Assembly: GCA_002293005.1 (NCBI GenBank)
Contig: DBCJ01000009.1
Span: forward strand, 1 to 19,953
From: Ignavibacteria bacterium UBA961
GTDB taxonomy: Bacteria > Bacteroidota > Ignavibacteria > Kapaibacteriales > UBA961
Length of the DNA: 19,953 nt
Direction: 5' to 3'
Shown: in pieces, positions 1 through 7,882 of the stretch
Layout of the letters: the number at the start of each line of letters is the position of its first letter
How positions within the stretch are numbered: the first letter of the stretch is position 1
Notes under the pieces: generated by a model
Databases searched by the model: none
What the model was told of the DNA's origin: nothing
Seen by the model: the letters and a program-made list of their open reading frames with translations, nothing else
Made by a program: the position numbers and the translations under genes

Positions 1-1164
1 ATTCAAGAAACAGATAATCAATTGATCAATTCCGAGAATGCTTTCAGACAATCAGAAATCGCACTTGTGCAAAAGCGAGGTGAGGAAAGATCTGTATCTT
101 CCGAGATTCGTCGATTGGAAGAAATCATTTCTCAGAAAACCGAGCAATTGCAATATCTCAAAGATGAACAGGAAAGAGCAGGCAATGAACAGGCCATGCT
201 CGAATCTTCAATGAATGCCGTTGCATCTGATTTGGTCGAAGAAGAAGAACGCGTGAAGAGTTTGCAAGAAGCAATTTCACAAAGACAAGACAAAGCGCGT
301 GATTTCAAAGAAAGAAGACAACAAGTACGCAATAATGAAGGTGAAATTCGCACTCTTGAACATGCAATCACCGAGCAAGTGCATGCCACTGAGCTGAGTC
401 TTCAACATGCTCAAATTGAATTCAAGCGTATTCTCGAGAAAATTGAAGAGCAGTATCCTGACATTGATTTTTCTAATCTTCCTGAATCTTGGACATTACC
501 CCAAGATTTCGATGAACTCATCGAAAAAGAGAAAGCGAGAAAATTGTCCAATCGATTGCAAAATCTTGGCAATGTCAATTTCCTTGCATTGGAAGAATAT
601 GAAAAAGAACATGAGCGTCTGGAATTCCTGAAGAGTCAGCTTGCCGATTTATCTCAAGCGGAAGAGTCTTTGCAGGCAACAATGGATGAAATCAATCAAA
701 CCGCTCAACAGCGTTTCAATGATACATTTGAGCAGATTAGAGGACATTTCAAAGATCTCTTTGCCACATTGTTCAGTGGTCGCGGAGAAGCCGAGATTCA
801 TCTAGGTGAGGGTGATCCACTTGAATGTTCCATTGAGATTACCGCGAAGCCACCGGGAAAAAGACCGCAATCCATAGAATTGCTTTCTGCAGGTGAAAAG
901 ACTCTCACTGCGATTGCATTACTCTTTGCGATCTATCTTGTCAAACCAAGTCCATTTTGTATTTTGGACGAGGTTGATGCACCTCTCGATGATGCGAATA
1001 TCGATCGCTATTTGCAACTCATCAAGAGTTTCAGTGAGAAGACTCAATTCCTGATGATCACACATAATAAGAAAACCATGGAAGCTGCCGATACGCTCTA
1101 TGGCGTGACACAGGAAGAAGAAGGAGTCTCGAAAGTTGTATCTGTGCGTTTGACCGGTTCTTGA
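1..1164 (+). CDS. smc: Chromosome partition protein SMC, C-terminal part (5' end outside the window)
   Basis: The frame is open from base 1, so only the last 387 residues are present. The TTG at 22 is internal. SMC dimers condense and segregate the chromosome with ScpA and ScpB. The first ~130 codons are charged, Glu/Lys/Gln-rich and heptad-like, as expected for the returning arm of the long coiled coil. The C-terminal ATPase lobe follows. It contains the ABC signature LLSAGEK (880-900), Walker B FCILDEVDAPLDD (955-993, with Asp at 967 and Glu at 970) and an H-loop-like MITHNK near 1054-1071. The signature reads LSAGE rather than the common LSGGE; variation at this position is known in SMC proteins. 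The Walker A domain and hinge lie upstream of the window. The gene ends at TGA 1162, 27 bp before the next gene on the same strand. Identification is secure. Confidence 0.96.
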   Translation: MQETDNQLINSENAFRQSEIALVQKRGEERSVSSEIRRLEEIISQKTEQLQYLKDEQERAGNEQAMLESSMNAVASDLVEEEERVKSLQEAISQRQDKARDFKERRQQVRNNEGEIRTLEHAITEQVHATELSLQHAQIEFKRILEKIEEQYPDIDFSNLPESWTLPQDFDELIEKEKARKLSNRLQNLGNVNFLALEEYEKEHERLEFLKSQLADLSQAEESLQATMDEINQTAQQRFNDTFEQIRGHFKDLFATLFSGRGEAEIHLGEGDPLECSIEITAKPPGKRPQSIELLSAGEKTLTAIALLFAIYLVKPSPFCILDEVDAPLDDANIDRYLQLIKSFSEKTQFLMITHNKKTMEAADTLYGVTQEEEGVSKVVSVRLTGS

Positions 1165-1191
1165 TCTTTATCCACAAATCTTTGCAATGAC

Positions 1192-1752
1192 ATGAAACAT
1201 ATTCTCATAGCTCTCATTATGACATGCGCTTCTTGCATGCTGAATGTTACCACGCTTCATGCACAATTCGAGGAAGATTTACCACAAATCACAACTCAAG
1301 ACACTTTGAAAGCATCGATCAGAACTGTGTGGAAGGGCATCAAAAGATCATTCTATGAATTAGGCACTTTTTCAGATCCTTCAACACGCGATCCAAAGAT
1401 GGATGAAAAAACTGGACTCTATCGAGGTTTCATCCGTTCAGACTTCAGAGTATTCGCAGGCGGTTCGGACACAACCTATAAAGTATTAGAGAGATATGGT
1501 CGACTTCCAGTCATTCGCGGTGGCACTTGGATGGCAGGTAGAGTGAAATATGAATTCAAGGTTCGTGAATTGGCAGAGGATTTAACCCAAGTTACACTTG
1601 TATGTGGGATTTCCGGATTTGAAGAAGGCGTTACCAATGAAGCGCATTTCTGGAATTCCAATGGCATTCTTGACAAAGAAATCATGGATCTCCTAAAGAA
1701 ACTAATCCTGGATCCTGAAACGGAAAATTTCAAAGAAAATCGTATGAATTGA
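1192..1752 (+). CDS. Exported protein of unknown function, 186 aa
   Basis: I do not recognise a family. The first ~24 residues form a signal peptide: Lys2, a hydrophobic core, and a likely cleavage after Leu-His-Ala just before Gln-Phe. The product should therefore be periplasmic or surface-exposed. The mature part of ~160 residues alternates amphipathic helix and beta segments. It begins with a helix around TLKASIRTVWKGIKRSF, has beta-rich stretches through the middle, and ends with a helix around DKEIMDLLKKLIL. The helix / beta-sheet / helix order loosely recalls helix-grip (BamC-like or START-like) folds, but this is only an impression. The gene starts 27 bp after smc and is followed at once by a strong terminator, so it could be the last gene of the smc transcript. 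Codon use and composition match its neighbours. Confidence 0.8.
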   Translation: MKHILIALIMTCASCMLNVTTLHAQFEEDLPQITTQDTLKASIRTVWKGIKRSFYELGTFSDPSTRDPKMDEKTGLYRGFIRSDFRVFAGGSDTTYKVLERYGRLPVIRGGTWMAGRVKYEFKVRELAEDLTQVTLVCGISGFEEGVTNEAHFWNSNGILDKEIMDLLKKLILDPETENFKENRMN

Positions 1753-1755
1753 TTC

Positions 1756-1783
1756 AGGCCCCGAAATTACGGGGCCTTTTTTT
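1756..1783 (+). terminator. Rho-independent terminator after the 186-aa gene
   Basis: An 8-bp perfect stem AGGCCCCG / CGGGGCCT encloses the 6-nt loop AAATTA and runs into seven T residues. It begins 4 bp after the stop codon of the exported protein gene. Read on the minus strand the hairpin has no following T-tract, so it should act only on plus-strand transcription. The last bases of the T-tract overlap the stop codon of the converging minus-strand gene. Confidence 0.92.
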
Positions 1784-3032
1784 ATGGCTTGCAATACATA
1801 AGAAATAATCGATTATTGACCACTCCCAGTGATTCATAGGCATTTGTTCTATGATTGAATATCGGGGCTGTGACATAATCCGCCATCATTCCTGCAAAAG
1901 TAAATCCATCGCTCATTCTCTGCATGATCATCGCAGAAGAAGTGGCATAAGCGAAAGTTCCACTTTTGGGCGACATCGCATAGAATCTATTGATGTCCAA
2001 TGCATTTTTTTGCATGAATTTTTGACCATTCACGATAATGAATGGATCTTGCTGTGAATCCCCGCAGAGATAGACTTCCTGTCCATCATGCGTGAATCTG
2101 ATCGGTCCAACATTGATTCCCGCATCATATTCCGCCGTATTCATCACAATGACATTCATCCCCGCTTTGAATGCAGTCAATCCAATCATAGGTTCAAAAG
2201 GATGTATGACAAGATCATCAATGCGATCATATGATTGAGTCTCGAGTGGTTTTATGAAGTCATCCGAATACAAATATCCTGTTGATCGTGTGCCATTTCC
2301 ATATGCACAAGCGAAAGAATTACCCGATTGATTCACTTGAAGAAATTTCAGGAATTGTGCTGAAAGCATCTCTTCATCATTCTTGTTCACTCGCCATAAA
2401 TCTCCCTGCTTACCCGCATATATAAAAGTATTGTCGAGCATAAATCCTGCCAGCAAGCACTCCTCAAATCTGCCGACTTCTTCATCATTCACCATGAGTG
2501 CAATTCCACCGGCTCTTCGAGAACGATATGCCCATTGATTGCCATCAAAACTCAAAGCAATGTCACCAATGCGATTTATGAGCACCTGTGTAAACAGGCC
2601 TTCTTCTCGAAGGATATGCATTGTTTCACTTTGACCATCAATGACAGTATAAGCCAGAATGCCATATCTTGAAAAACCAATATATCCCGGAATGCCTGCT
2701 CCAAGCGGAATGATCGAGTCATTAGTCATGATTGACCAAATGCCATTTTTCTGCATTGGATATGCAAAATATTGGCCATCCGGAGAGAATATTGGCGCTT
2801 TCAATGAATCCACATCCATTCCCTTCTTTCCATCAATTGTCACTGCATATCTTCGTGAGAAAGGTGAAGTTATAGCCCACCAATGTCCTGTTGTATCCAA
2901 TCCGATAGAAATCAATGGTTCCGATCCATCAAGCAGCATTTCCCCACCACATTTGCGATCCTGTGCTTCAAGAATGAAGACCGAGCACAGAAAGACCGCA
3001 ATGAAGTATTCCCATTTAATTCGTAGTTTCAT
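1782..3032 (-). CDS. Exported beta-propeller-like protein (PD40/TolB-like repeats), unknown function
   Basis: The start is placed at the ATG at 3032, because the protein then opens with a normal signal peptide: MKLRIKWEY, a hydrophobic core, then Leu-Glu-Ala before Gln-Asp. An ATG at 3047 would add five residues. The mature protein (~390 aa) is almost all beta strand and carries repeated blade-like units of the type 'FSPDGQYFAYP', 'LSFDGNQWAYRS', 'FTHDGQEVYLCG' and 'MSPKSGTFAYAT'. These resemble the strand-turn pattern of WD40-like/PD40 (TolB-type) propellers. Five or more such units can be seen, enough for a single propeller. No catalytic motif or other domain is visible, so a binding or scaffold role in the periplasm is inference. 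It is divergent from lpxH, with only 41 bp between the start codons, so the two promoters must overlap each other's 5' regions. Confidence 0.8.
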   Translation of the reverse strand: MKLRIKWEYFIAVFLCSVFILEAQDRKCGGEMLLDGSEPLISIGLDTTGHWWAITSPFSRRYAVTIDGKKGMDVDSLKAPIFSPDGQYFAYPMQKNGIWSIMTNDSIIPLGAGIPGYIGFSRYGILAYTVIDGQSETMHILREEGLFTQVLINRIGDIALSFDGNQWAYRSRRAGGIALMVNDEEVGRFEECLLAGFMLDNTFIYAGKQGDLWRVNKNDEEMLSAQFLKFLQVNQSGNSFACAYGNGTRSTGYLYSDDFIKPLETQSYDRIDDLVIHPFEPMIGLTAFKAGMNVIVMNTAEYDAGINVGPIRFTHDGQEVYLCGDSQQDPFIIVNGQKFMQKNALDINRFYAMSPKSGTFAYATSSAMIMQRMSDGFTFAGMMADYVTAPIFNHRTNAYESLGVVNNRLFLMYCKP

Positions 3033-3073
3033 GGTTTGAACATGCATATATATTCCGATTTCTTGATGATAGA

Positions 3074-3805
3074 ATGATCTATTTCATTTCAGACATACAT
3101 CTTGGCTTAGGTTCAGCAGAACAACAAATGGAGCGCGAAACAGCTTTCATAGCATTTCTTCGATCAATTGAGAATGACTGCGAATCTCTCTATATCATTG
3201 GAGATCTCTTTGATTTTTGGTTCGAATATTCAACGGTCATTCCGAAGCAATTTTACAGAACATTAGCGGAATTGAAACATTGGACAAGTCGAGGGAAATC
3301 CGTGACCTATCTAATGGGTAATCATGATTTCGGACATGTCTCATTTTTCAAGGAAGAGTTCGGAATCACTGTATTTGATGACGATATCACTTGTGATATT
3401 TCCGGAAAGCGTTTTTATCTCGCGCATGGAGATGGCAAAGCGTATAATGATTTCGGATATCTCATACTCAAAAAAATTCTGCGTAGTCCGATCAGCAAGA
3501 CACTCTTCCGTTGGATTCATCCCGATATCGGCATTGGTATAGCTTCATGGGCTTCTCGCGGAAGCAGAATGCATACCGATGCCAAAGAATATGGAGAGCA
3601 ATCAATTGGTGATGGATTGCGAGATTTTGCCGAAAAGAAGATTCAGAATGAACAGTTTGATTTTGTCATCATGGGACATAAACACAAAGCTGAAGTCACT
3701 TCATTCGGCAAAGGTTTATATGTCAATCTAGGACATTGGCTTTCCTTCCCTGCCACTTATGCCATATTCGACGGTCAAACACTCGAACTCAAAAAAACAA
3801 CCTAA
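3074..3805 (+). CDS. lpxH: UDP-2,3-diacylglucosamine diphosphatase (LpxH-type calcineurin-like phosphoesterase)
   Basis: LpxH hydrolyses UDP-2,3-diacylglucosamine to 2,3-diacylglucosamine 1-phosphate (lipid X) and UMP, the fourth step of lipid A synthesis, at the cytoplasmic face of the inner membrane. The 243-residue protein has the complete metallophosphoesterase motif set: DIHLG (Asp7, His9), GDLFDFW (Asp44, with Asp47 following), GNHD (Asn83, His84), AHGD (His118, Asp120) and GHKHK (His202, His204). GDLFDFW and the ~240-residue length fit the LpxH branch rather than generic phosphoesterases. It is a marker of a lipid A-bearing Gram-negative cell. It stands alone, without neighbouring lpx genes, as is common for lpxH. 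Its TAA is immediately followed by the stop codon of the convergent agmatinase gene. Confidence 0.9.
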   Translation: MIYFISDIHLGLGSAEQQMERETAFIAFLRSIENDCESLYIIGDLFDFWFEYSTVIPKQFYRTLAELKHWTSRGKSVTYLMGNHDFGHVSFFKEEFGITVFDDDITCDISGKRFYLAHGDGKAYNDFGYLILKKILRSPISKTLFRWIHPDIGIGIASWASRGSRMHTDAKEYGEQSIGDGLRDFAEKKIQNEQFDFVIMGHKHKAEVTSFGKGLYVNLGHWLSFPATYAIFDGQTLELKKTT

Positions 3806-4705
3806 TTACTTTTTGGCAAATGCATAATTCAGCATTTTATACAGCAATCTCGCTGTGGTCAAATCCGGATGATTTACTTTTTTCTCAGGGGCTAGTTCAA
3901 CGATATCAAAACCAATGATCCTTCTTCCTGATTTGATCAATTCACGAAAAACATCAAGTGTTTCAGAATAGAGAAAACCATCCGGTTCGGGTGTCCCGGT
4001 GGAAGGCATGATCGATGGATCGAAATAATCGACATCGAATGTGACATATACATCCTTTGATAGAGAATCAATCACAGATTTTTGCCAATTCTTGCCATGC
4101 AGTCCTCTTCTAATGGCTGAAGCATAAAATGTGTTCACGCCTTTCTTCTTGATAAATTCCGCTTCTTCTTTGCATTGCGCACGAATACCGACTTGAGTGA
4201 TGGATTTGGGTTTCATGAATTCACAAACTCTGGACATAAAGCATGCATGCGAATATGGAGTTCCTTCATATGTATCGCGTAAATCCGAATGCGCATCAAA
4301 ATGAAGAACAGACATCTTGGGATATTTCTTGAAATGCGCTTTGATTGGGGCAGTTGAAATTGTATGTTCTCCACCCAAAGTGACCACGAATTTCCCTTTC
4401 TCCAAAAGTTCTTCCACTTGCTTTTCGATGATATTCAATGCTTTTTCATGAACAGATTTTCCAAATGTAATGGGTTTTATGGTGGCAATGCCGATATCAA
4501 AACATAATTCACGATTGAATTCATCATCGTAGAATTCCACATAAGCACTTGCATCGAGAATTGCTTTGGGTCCTTTACCCGCTCCACCGCCATAACTCAC
4601 GGTATGCTCATAAGGGGCTGACACAATGGCTACGGAAGATTTCTCAAGATTTGAATAAGCACTTTCAATTGCCAAAAAATTACTTGATTTTCCTAGTGTT
4701 TGCAT
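3806..4705 (-). CDS. speB: Agmatinase / ureohydrolase family protein
   Basis: This is a binuclear-manganese ureohydrolase, most likely agmatinase, which converts agmatine to putrescine and urea in polyamine synthesis. The family's metal ligands are all present: GGEHT (His114), DAHSD (Asp137, His139, Asp141) and DVDYFD (Asp224, Asp226). The SHACFM segment (152-157) and GTPEPDG (237-243) are typical of the agmatinase branch; arginase or guanidinobutyrase cannot be fully excluded. The 299-residue length is normal and starts at ATG 4705. No arginine decarboxylase lies in the window, so the source of agmatine is not shown. It is transcribed away from the secreted Asp-box gene and converges on lpxH with no intergenic base, so neither gene has an independent terminator between them. 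Confidence 0.88.
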   Translation of the reverse strand: MQTLGKSSNFLAIESAYSNLEKSSVAIVSAPYEHTVSYGGGAGKGPKAILDASAYVEFYDDEFNRELCFDIGIATIKPITFGKSVHEKALNIIEKQVEELLEKGKFVVTLGGEHTISTAPIKAHFKKYPKMSVLHFDAHSDLRDTYEGTPYSHACFMSRVCEFMKPKSITQVGIRAQCKEEAEFIKKKGVNTFYASAIRRGLHGKNWQKSVIDSLSKDVYVTFDVDYFDPSIMPSTGTPEPDGFLYSETLDVFRELIKSGRRIIGFDIVELAPEKKVNHPDLTTARLLYKMLNYAFAKK

Positions 4706-4753
4706 GATGGTTTTCCATGATGATTATGTGTATATTCCCATAAATTTCGTGCT

Positions 4754-4782
4754 TTTGCATGAGTCTTAAAAACATAGTTTTG
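4754..4782 (+). promoter_or_regulatory. Probable Bacteroidota-type promoter of the Asp-box protein gene
   Basis: TTTG at 4754-4757 and TAGTTTTG at 4775-4782 are separated by 17 bp. The second element matches the TAnnTTTG -7 consensus of the Bacteroidota primary sigma factor. The spacer is slightly shorter than the usual ~19 bp. A transcript starting near 4788-4790 would exclude the in-frame ATG at 4759 as translation start and favour 4807 or 4813. Confidence 0.5.
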
Positions 4783-4812
4783 CATATTCAATTCAACATT
4801 ACATTTATGCTC

Positions 4813-7695
4813 ATGAAATACTTGCATACACTCCTTTTCGCATTTCTCTGCTTCACGATATTTTCATTTGAACTTCAGGCTCAGAGCGATCTCTCGATTG
4901 AAGTCAAAAAGGCGGGTGATGCTCTTCGAAGATATATGGAATCAGCGCATCCAACACCGGATATCGGCAGAGAGATTCCCCTCACACCAATGATTCCGAT
5001 GATTACGAATTCACTCACCAATCCTAGTTTCTTCGATGATGTCAATATGATCACCGCCGAAACCGATCAATTGCCTGTGCAGAATGAATCTTCAATAGCA
5101 GTGAATCCCAAAAATCCGATGAATCTTATCGGATCTGCTGTTGACTATCGCGCAAGTTCATCGGCTTGGGTGTATTATTCGATGGATGGAGGCAGAACAT
5201 GGAAGAATGTGAATCTTGGAAAACCACCCAAAATGACCACTTCAAGCAATGATCCATCGGTGGCTTTCAGTCGCGATGGAACGGGTTATTTGGTCTATGG
5301 TGGATTTGGAGACAGAAGCAAAGCATCACCGGAAAATGGTGTATTCTTTGCGAGAACGACCGATGGTGGAGTGACATGGACAAAACACATTCCGGTCATT
5401 CAGCACTTGGGAGAGCAAACTCCTGATTCCACTTTTGAAGACAAATATTATATCTGGGCTGATAATTCACCGACTTCTCCCTATGTGGACAGACTCTATA
5501 TTCCTTGGAAGCGTGTGATCAATCGTGATTCATCCACTCAAATCGTTAATGTATATTCAACAGACAAAGGAAGTACTTGGTCTGTGCCCGTTCCAGTGAG
5601 CGATCGAGTACCCGGCATTTCGGAAGACACCACATTTGGACAGAGTTTTCCATTGACCGTTACTGGTCCTGAAGGCGAAGTCTATACAGTATGGAATTAT
5701 GGTCCGAAATCCAGCATTGGCTTTGCTAAATCCATGGATGGTGGCAATACTTACACTTCACCTCGTTTGATTCAAACCTATCGTTCATTCGGGAAAGCAA
5801 AAGCATTGGATGAGGGCGTGCGACATACAGTCAAGGGAGGAGTGCGAGCTGAGGCATATCCTTCATTGACATGCGATTTGACGAATGGTCCACGTAGAGG
5901 CTGGCTCTATCTGTCATGGTCTGCCGATAGCATTCCTAATGTGTATTTCTCCCGTTCCACTGATAAAGGGGAAACTTGGTCAAAGCCAATCACGGTACAT
6001 TCAACTGAAACCAATGATCAATTTTGGCATTGGATTGCAATTGATCCCACGAATGGGGATTTGGGCATCATGTATCTTGATTCCCGAGATGATCCAAACA
6101 ATATCATCACGAATTGTTATGTAAGTTATTCAAGAGATGGTGGTAATACATGGATGGATCGCAGGGCTTCAGAGGCACAAAGCGATTTGAGAAATAATCC
6201 TTTTCGGAATAATGTCTTTGCCGGTGATTATAGTGGTTGTGCAATGTATGATGGCATCATTTATCCATCATGGGTTGACATGCGCAATGCAGGAACGACC
6301 AAAATTGATAATGATGCATATACATCAATCGTGAATACGCGCATTCCTCAACCGGCATATCCATTCACTGCAAGACCTTCTTCCACTGATACAACTTCGA
6401 TTCGATTATTCTGGAAAGCCCCAAAAGCAAGAGTATTTGATCAACCATTGGATGCACCGATCAAGTATGTGCTCTATAGAAACAATACATTTCTTACTGA
6501 AGTGGCCGGAGATTTGGAAACTTATAATGATGTCACAGTAACCGCATTCAGAACATATACATATGGCATCCGCGTTGTGGTAGGCATTGATACAAGTTCG
6601 ATCCGTGAAGTAAAGGCAACTGCAGGTGGCGCAAAACTTCCTCAAATGCCGAATCTTATCGCTGCAAAGACAATCGGTGATTTGAATATTATATCATTGT
6701 CAATCCGCATTCCGAGCTTCAGAGCAGATTCTATTACTCCATTCATCAATCCAAAAGCAGTCTCACTTTTCAGAGATGGAAGCAAGATCAGAGAATATCC
6801 AATTTCAATTGCGGATACAGGTTTGATTAAATCCTTCAATGATACCTTGCCGATTGAAGGCTGGTATGAATATTCATTGAGTCTTACCGATCAAGCCAAA
6901 TATGAAAGTGCAAGAACACCAAGAAGTTTGATATTTGGAGGCAAGATTGAATCTGCCTATTCCGAGCACTTCGATGCAGATCCACTTCGCGCATATTATA
7001 CTTCCGGCAGATTTTCCACGAGTTCCGTTTTTGCCTTTAGTGGTTCGAATGCATTGACTGAATCACCCAGCGGACAATATGTGAGAAATGCGAGAGACAC
7101 ATTTATCCTGATGCCGGTGAAAACGCTACCACAAACAGAGCATGCCATGCGATTCATGCATGCCGCACTTGTGGATCCAACGGATTCCGCAGTGGTTGAA
7201 CTTTCACATGATTGGGGAAATAGTTGGTCCGCAATTGGCAGATATTATTCCACAATGTTCGCACCATGGCAAGACAGCATCACCAATACCGATGACTGGA
7301 AACCAGAACAAATTCTCTTCACGCCTCAATCAGACACCACATTATTCCGATTGCGATTCTTCTCAGGAGCATCGTTCCAAGCAGATGGTTGGTGGATTGA
7401 TGATATCAGCATTGGCCGAAGCACTAATATTACAGAAGAGCGTCAAATTGGTAAATCAGTTTTTCCGCTTCCGGCCAAAGAATTTGTGACAATCACAATT
7501 CCCGAAGCAAAAGAATTGGAATGGAGACTGTTTGATGTCATCGGTAATGAAATCGATAAAATGTCCTATTCAGCCGAACAAAGAGGATTTTACCTCTTCC
7601 TTGATGTGAGGAATCTCTATTCCGGTGCATACTCACTCATGCTTTCTTCCAATGGTAACATGATTGGTCAATACCCAATATTGATTAGTCATTAA
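4813..7695 (+). CDS. Large secreted Asp-box (BNR) protein with FN3-like, jelly-roll and T9SS sorting-like domains
   Basis: The start at ATG 4813 gives a clean signal peptide (MKYLHTLLFAFLCFTIFSF, then Leu-Gln-Ala before Gln24) in a 960-residue protein. In-frame ATGs at 4807 and 4759 are alternatives. Residues ~85-450 contain six Asp-box motifs (S/T-x-D-x-G-x-T-W/Y) at about 123, 182, 249, 307, 382 and 440, indicating a sialidase-type beta-propeller. No FRIP motif is visible, so sialidase activity is not claimed. A fibronectin III-like segment follows at ~515-605. Next is a jelly-roll/MAM-like segment at ~715-870, ending in GWWIDDISI. The last ~80 residues have the features of a type A T9SS C-terminal domain: FPLPAKEFVTI, RLFDVIGNEI and YSGAYSLML. 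Export through the outer membrane by T9SS and release or attachment at the surface is inferred. It is probably monocistronic, followed by tRNA-Leu. Confidence 0.85.
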   Translation: MKYLHTLLFAFLCFTIFSFELQAQSDLSIEVKKAGDALRRYMESAHPTPDIGREIPLTPMIPMITNSLTNPSFFDDVNMITAETDQLPVQNESSIAVNPKNPMNLIGSAVDYRASSSAWVYYSMDGGRTWKNVNLGKPPKMTTSSNDPSVAFSRDGTGYLVYGGFGDRSKASPENGVFFARTTDGGVTWTKHIPVIQHLGEQTPDSTFEDKYYIWADNSPTSPYVDRLYIPWKRVINRDSSTQIVNVYSTDKGSTWSVPVPVSDRVPGISEDTTFGQSFPLTVTGPEGEVYTVWNYGPKSSIGFAKSMDGGNTYTSPRLIQTYRSFGKAKALDEGVRHTVKGGVRAEAYPSLTCDLTNGPRRGWLYLSWSADSIPNVYFSRSTDKGETWSKPITVHSTETNDQFWHWIAIDPTNGDLGIMYLDSRDDPNNIITNCYVSYSRDGGNTWMDRRASEAQSDLRNNPFRNNVFAGDYSGCAMYDGIIYPSWVDMRNAGTTKIDNDAYTSIVNTRIPQPAYPFTARPSSTDTTSIRLFWKAPKARVFDQPLDAPIKYVLYRNNTFLTEVAGDLETYNDVTVTAFRTYTYGIRVVVGIDTSSIREVKATAGGAKLPQMPNLIAAKTIGDLNIISLSIRIPSFRADSITPFINPKAVSLFRDGSKIREYPISIADTGLIKSFNDTLPIEGWYEYSLSLTDQAKYESARTPRSLIFGGKIESAYSEHFDADPLRAYYTSGRFSTSSVFAFSGSNALTESPSGQYVRNARDTFILMPVKTLPQTEHAMRFMHAALVDPTDSAVVELSHDWGNSWSAIGRYYSTMFAPWQDSITNTDDWKPEQILFTPQSDTTLFRLRFFSGASFQADGWWIDDISIGRSTNITEERQIGKSVFPLPAKEFVTITIPEAKELEWRLFDVIGNEIDKMSYSAEQRGFYLFLDVRNLYSGAYSLMLSSNGNMIGQYPILISH

Positions 7696-7710
7696 GAACA
7701 AACTTCATGC

Positions 7711-7740
7711 TTGGGAATTTGGGCAAATTTCTTATTTTTG
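7711..7740 (+). promoter_or_regulatory. Probable promoter of tRNA-Leu
   Basis: TTG at 7711-7713, a 19-bp spacer and TATTTTTG at 7733-7740 match the Bacteroidota-type -33/-7 pattern (TTTG, ~19 bp, TAnnTTTG). The mature tRNA begins 12 bp downstream, leaving a leader of only a few nucleotides. The element lies just after the stop of the Asp-box gene. Confidence 0.6.
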
Positions 7741-7751
7741 TCTTCCCACTC

Positions 7752-7835
7752 GCAGGAGTGGCGAAATGGCAGACGCGCTGGACTCAAAATCCAGTGGACC
7801 TTAAATCCGTGTGGGTTCGAGTCCCACCTCCTGCA
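7752..7835 (+). tRNA. tRNA-Leu, anticodon CAA
   Basis: A complete class II cloverleaf can be drawn. The acceptor stem GCAGGAG (7752-7758) pairs with CTCCTGC (7828-7834) and is followed by discriminator A at 7835. The anticodon stem CTGGA/TCCAG (7778-7782 / 7790-7794) encloses loop CTCAAAA with anticodon CAA at 7785-7787, which reads UUG leucine codons. A long variable arm with a GGA/TCC stem follows, characteristic of tRNA-Leu. The T arm is GTGGG-TTCGAGT-CCCAC (7811-7827). The 3' CCA is not encoded, so it must be added after transcription. A hypothetical 63-codon frame across this locus is not a gene. Confidence 0.97.
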
Positions 7836-7838
7836 CAC

Positions 7839-7871
7839 AAAAAAACCGATACTCAAGTATCGGTTTTTTTT
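7839..7871. terminator. Bidirectional terminator between tRNA-Leu and the cyclase gene
   Basis: A perfect inverted repeat ACCGATAC-TCAA-GTATCGGT (7845-7864, with the outer A/T bases extending the pairing) has a run of A on its left and a run of T on its right. Either strand therefore produces a stable hairpin followed by U residues. It ends tRNA-Leu transcription 3 bp after the tRNA and the minus-strand cyclase transcript 11 bp after its stop codon. Confidence 0.92.
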
Positions 7872-7882
7872 CGTTTGACCTC

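Noticed and set aside
1756..1783. Bidirectional function of the terminator after the 186-aa gene
   Set aside because: On the minus strand the hairpin is not followed by T residues, so it should not terminate the beta-propeller transcript efficiently.
2659..3039. 126-codon plus-strand frame inside the beta-propeller gene
   Set aside because: It is antisense to a gene with a clear signal peptide and repeat pattern, and its own translation shows no domain character.
4813..6200. Calling the Asp-box protein a sialidase
   Set aside because: Asp boxes occur in many non-sialidase propellers, and no FRIP motif is visible near the start of the propeller.
7142..7489. 115-codon frame inside the Asp-box protein gene
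   Set aside because: It is a shifted frame within the jelly-roll coding region. The main frame continues intact to the T9SS-like tail.
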